Source: CAVUNY01 sp963768585 (GTDB taxonomy: Bacteria; Chloroflexota; Anaerolineae; Anaerolineales; Anaerolineaceae). From it: a stretch of DNA of 64,000 nt. Below are positions 63,079-64,000 of the stretch, piece by piece. Both the position numbers and the translations under genes were made by a program. The notes beneath the pieces were generated by a model. The model was not told the DNA's origin. It did no database searches and was given only the letters and a program-made list of their open reading frames with translations. The stretch lies in NCBI GenBank assembly GCA_963768585.1, contig CAVYIF010000013.1:124001-188000 (forward strand), given 5' to 3'. Within the stretch, counting starts at the first letter, position 1. Each line of letters starts with the position of its first letter.

Positions 63079-64000
63079 TTAAAATGGAAATTTGTAATTT
63101 TGTAAATCCAGTTCTTTTTGAATAATCTTGATCTCTTTTTGTAAATTTGGATTCACTTCAACCCCATGCTCACGCACAAACTGTTCAATTTCAAATTCTT
63201 TTTCGCCTGCAGTATAGATCCTCTCACATCCAGGGGCTTTGCGTGCTGCCCGCAGTTCCCGCAGAATTTCACCGGTGGTGTGCTTAAATTCCGCTAACGG
63301 GACGAAATTATCAATTTTGATGGCCATAAAGAAATGCCCAACCATAAAATTGCGCTTATTCCCCTCGCTATCGAGCCCCAATAAATCTTGAAGAAATGCG
63401 CCGCTTTGCAAGGATGCGCATAAAATTTCAACGATTACCGCCAGGCCGTAACCTTTATGCCCGCCCAGCAATTCGCCAAATCCGCCTAAAGGCAACAGGG
63501 CGATCGTATCTTGCGACAGCCCGGTTAAACCGAGTCGGGATTGGTTTGCATGGCGCCTTGCTGATTCACCGCCCATCCTTCCGGTGCTGTCTTCTCGGCA
63601 CGTGCATATACTTCAAATTTTCCACGCTGGGCAATAGAAGTGGCAGCGTCAAAGATAAAAGGAAAATCCTCGTCCGTGGGACAGGCAAAAGCAATGGGAT
63701 TAGTCCCTAACTTAGCTTGAACACTAAAAGTGGGTGCTATAGACGGGCGTGCATTGGTAAATGTCATACCAATCATACCGGCTTTAGCAGCCATGGTTGG
63801 ATAATAGCCAGCGATGCCAAAATGGGTAGAATTTCGCACTGCCACTGCCCCCATGCCATATTTTTCGGCTTTATCAATCGCCATCTGCATCGAACTGGTT
63901 GCGGTGATCATCCCCATACCGTGATGCCCATCTACCACCGCTGTGGTTGGTGACTCGCGGATGATTTCAACCTGGGTCGTGGTTTTATGCTGTCCGCTTT
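63079..64000 (-). CDS. Malate/L-lactate dehydrogenase family (Ldh2) enzyme, frameshifted, runs off right edge
   Basis: A type 2 malate/lactate/ureidoglycolate NAD(P) dehydrogenase. The upstream frame, from beyond 64000 to 63525, gives VVDGHHGMGM, NSTHFGIAGYY and TNARPSIAPTF and ends at a TAA after QTNPDSV. The downstream frame continues the family exactly (LTGLSQDTIALLPLGGFGELLGGHKGYGLAVIVE) to 63079. One base appears missing from the AAA run at 63527-63529. The His in STHFG and the GGHKG loop are the expected active-site regions. It lies upstream of the polyol operon on the same strand and may add an NAD-linked oxidation step. The N-terminus is outside the window. Confidence 0.8.

Noticed and set aside
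1..64000. tRNA, rRNA, CRISPR arrays, insertion sequences or attachment sites
   Set aside because: No cloverleaf-like segments, regularly spaced repeats, transposase genes or flanking direct repeats were found.

Overview
The window is a 64 kb piece of an ordinary, densely coded bacterial chromosome with no rRNA, tRNA, insertion sequence or CRISPR visible. Gene content points to a free-living anaerobic or facultative member of the Chloroflexota, most likely Anaerolineae. This is inferred from a LexA with a Bacillus-type SOS box, no Gram-negative outer-membrane genes, a Ycf46/DUF1257/DUF2997 operon, a fused pyruvate dehydrogenase E1, frequent TTG starts and pairs of WD40/HEAT proteins. Four genes carry single-base frameshifts (near 9175, 11920, 18314 and 63527), which may be sequencing errors or real decay.

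Layout. 1-5088: partial L-2-hydroxyglutarate oxidase, an aldo/keto reductase and a heterodimeric ABC exporter pair, all on the minus strand. 5294-14862 (plus): a signalling and envelope module with a hybrid histidine kinase, a receiver-MinD/CpaE-like ATPase, a secreted lytic-transglycosylase-like protein, a membrane protein ending in a cysteine-less sortase-like domain, and a homodimeric ABC exporter. 14952-20063: lexA with a clear promoter and SOS box, an HprK/PEPCK-fold protein, a frameshifted aldo/keto reductase and an MFS transporter.

20106-29605 (minus) is the most unusual region. A tight eight-gene operon encodes a 66-residue protein, a Ycf46-type AAA+ ATPase, a HEAT/WD40 protein, an Hsp70-like ATPase, DUF1257, DUF2997, a NrdG-like radical SAM protein and a second helical/WD40 protein. 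The two WD40 proteins are paralogues sharing a C-terminal GEFDI motif. Divergent from it is glmS, preceded by a likely glmS ribozyme.

31851-36041 (minus) holds glpK, a short glpA and SdhB/C/D-like subunits with no sdhA. This suggests a hybrid membrane glycerol-3-phosphate:quinone oxidoreductase. 36193-50709 contains housekeeping and mixed genes: gmhB, a pseudo-receiver LuxR regulator overlapping a leaderless HtrA protease, an rRNA methyltransferase, a polyferredoxin with a DUF362 lipoprotein, a VKOR protein, moeA, a bifunctional rel, and a VIT/vWA protein behind a MerR regulator whose operator overlaps its promoter.

51064-64000 is a polyol or sugar-phosphate catabolic region. A mannitol-dehydrogenase-family gene converges on a DeoR-controlled operon encoding a G1P dehydrogenase, class II aldolase, PHP protein, unusual long MDR, sorbitol-6-phosphate dehydrogenase, fused E1 and E2. 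A frameshifted Ldh2-family dehydrogenase runs off the right end.
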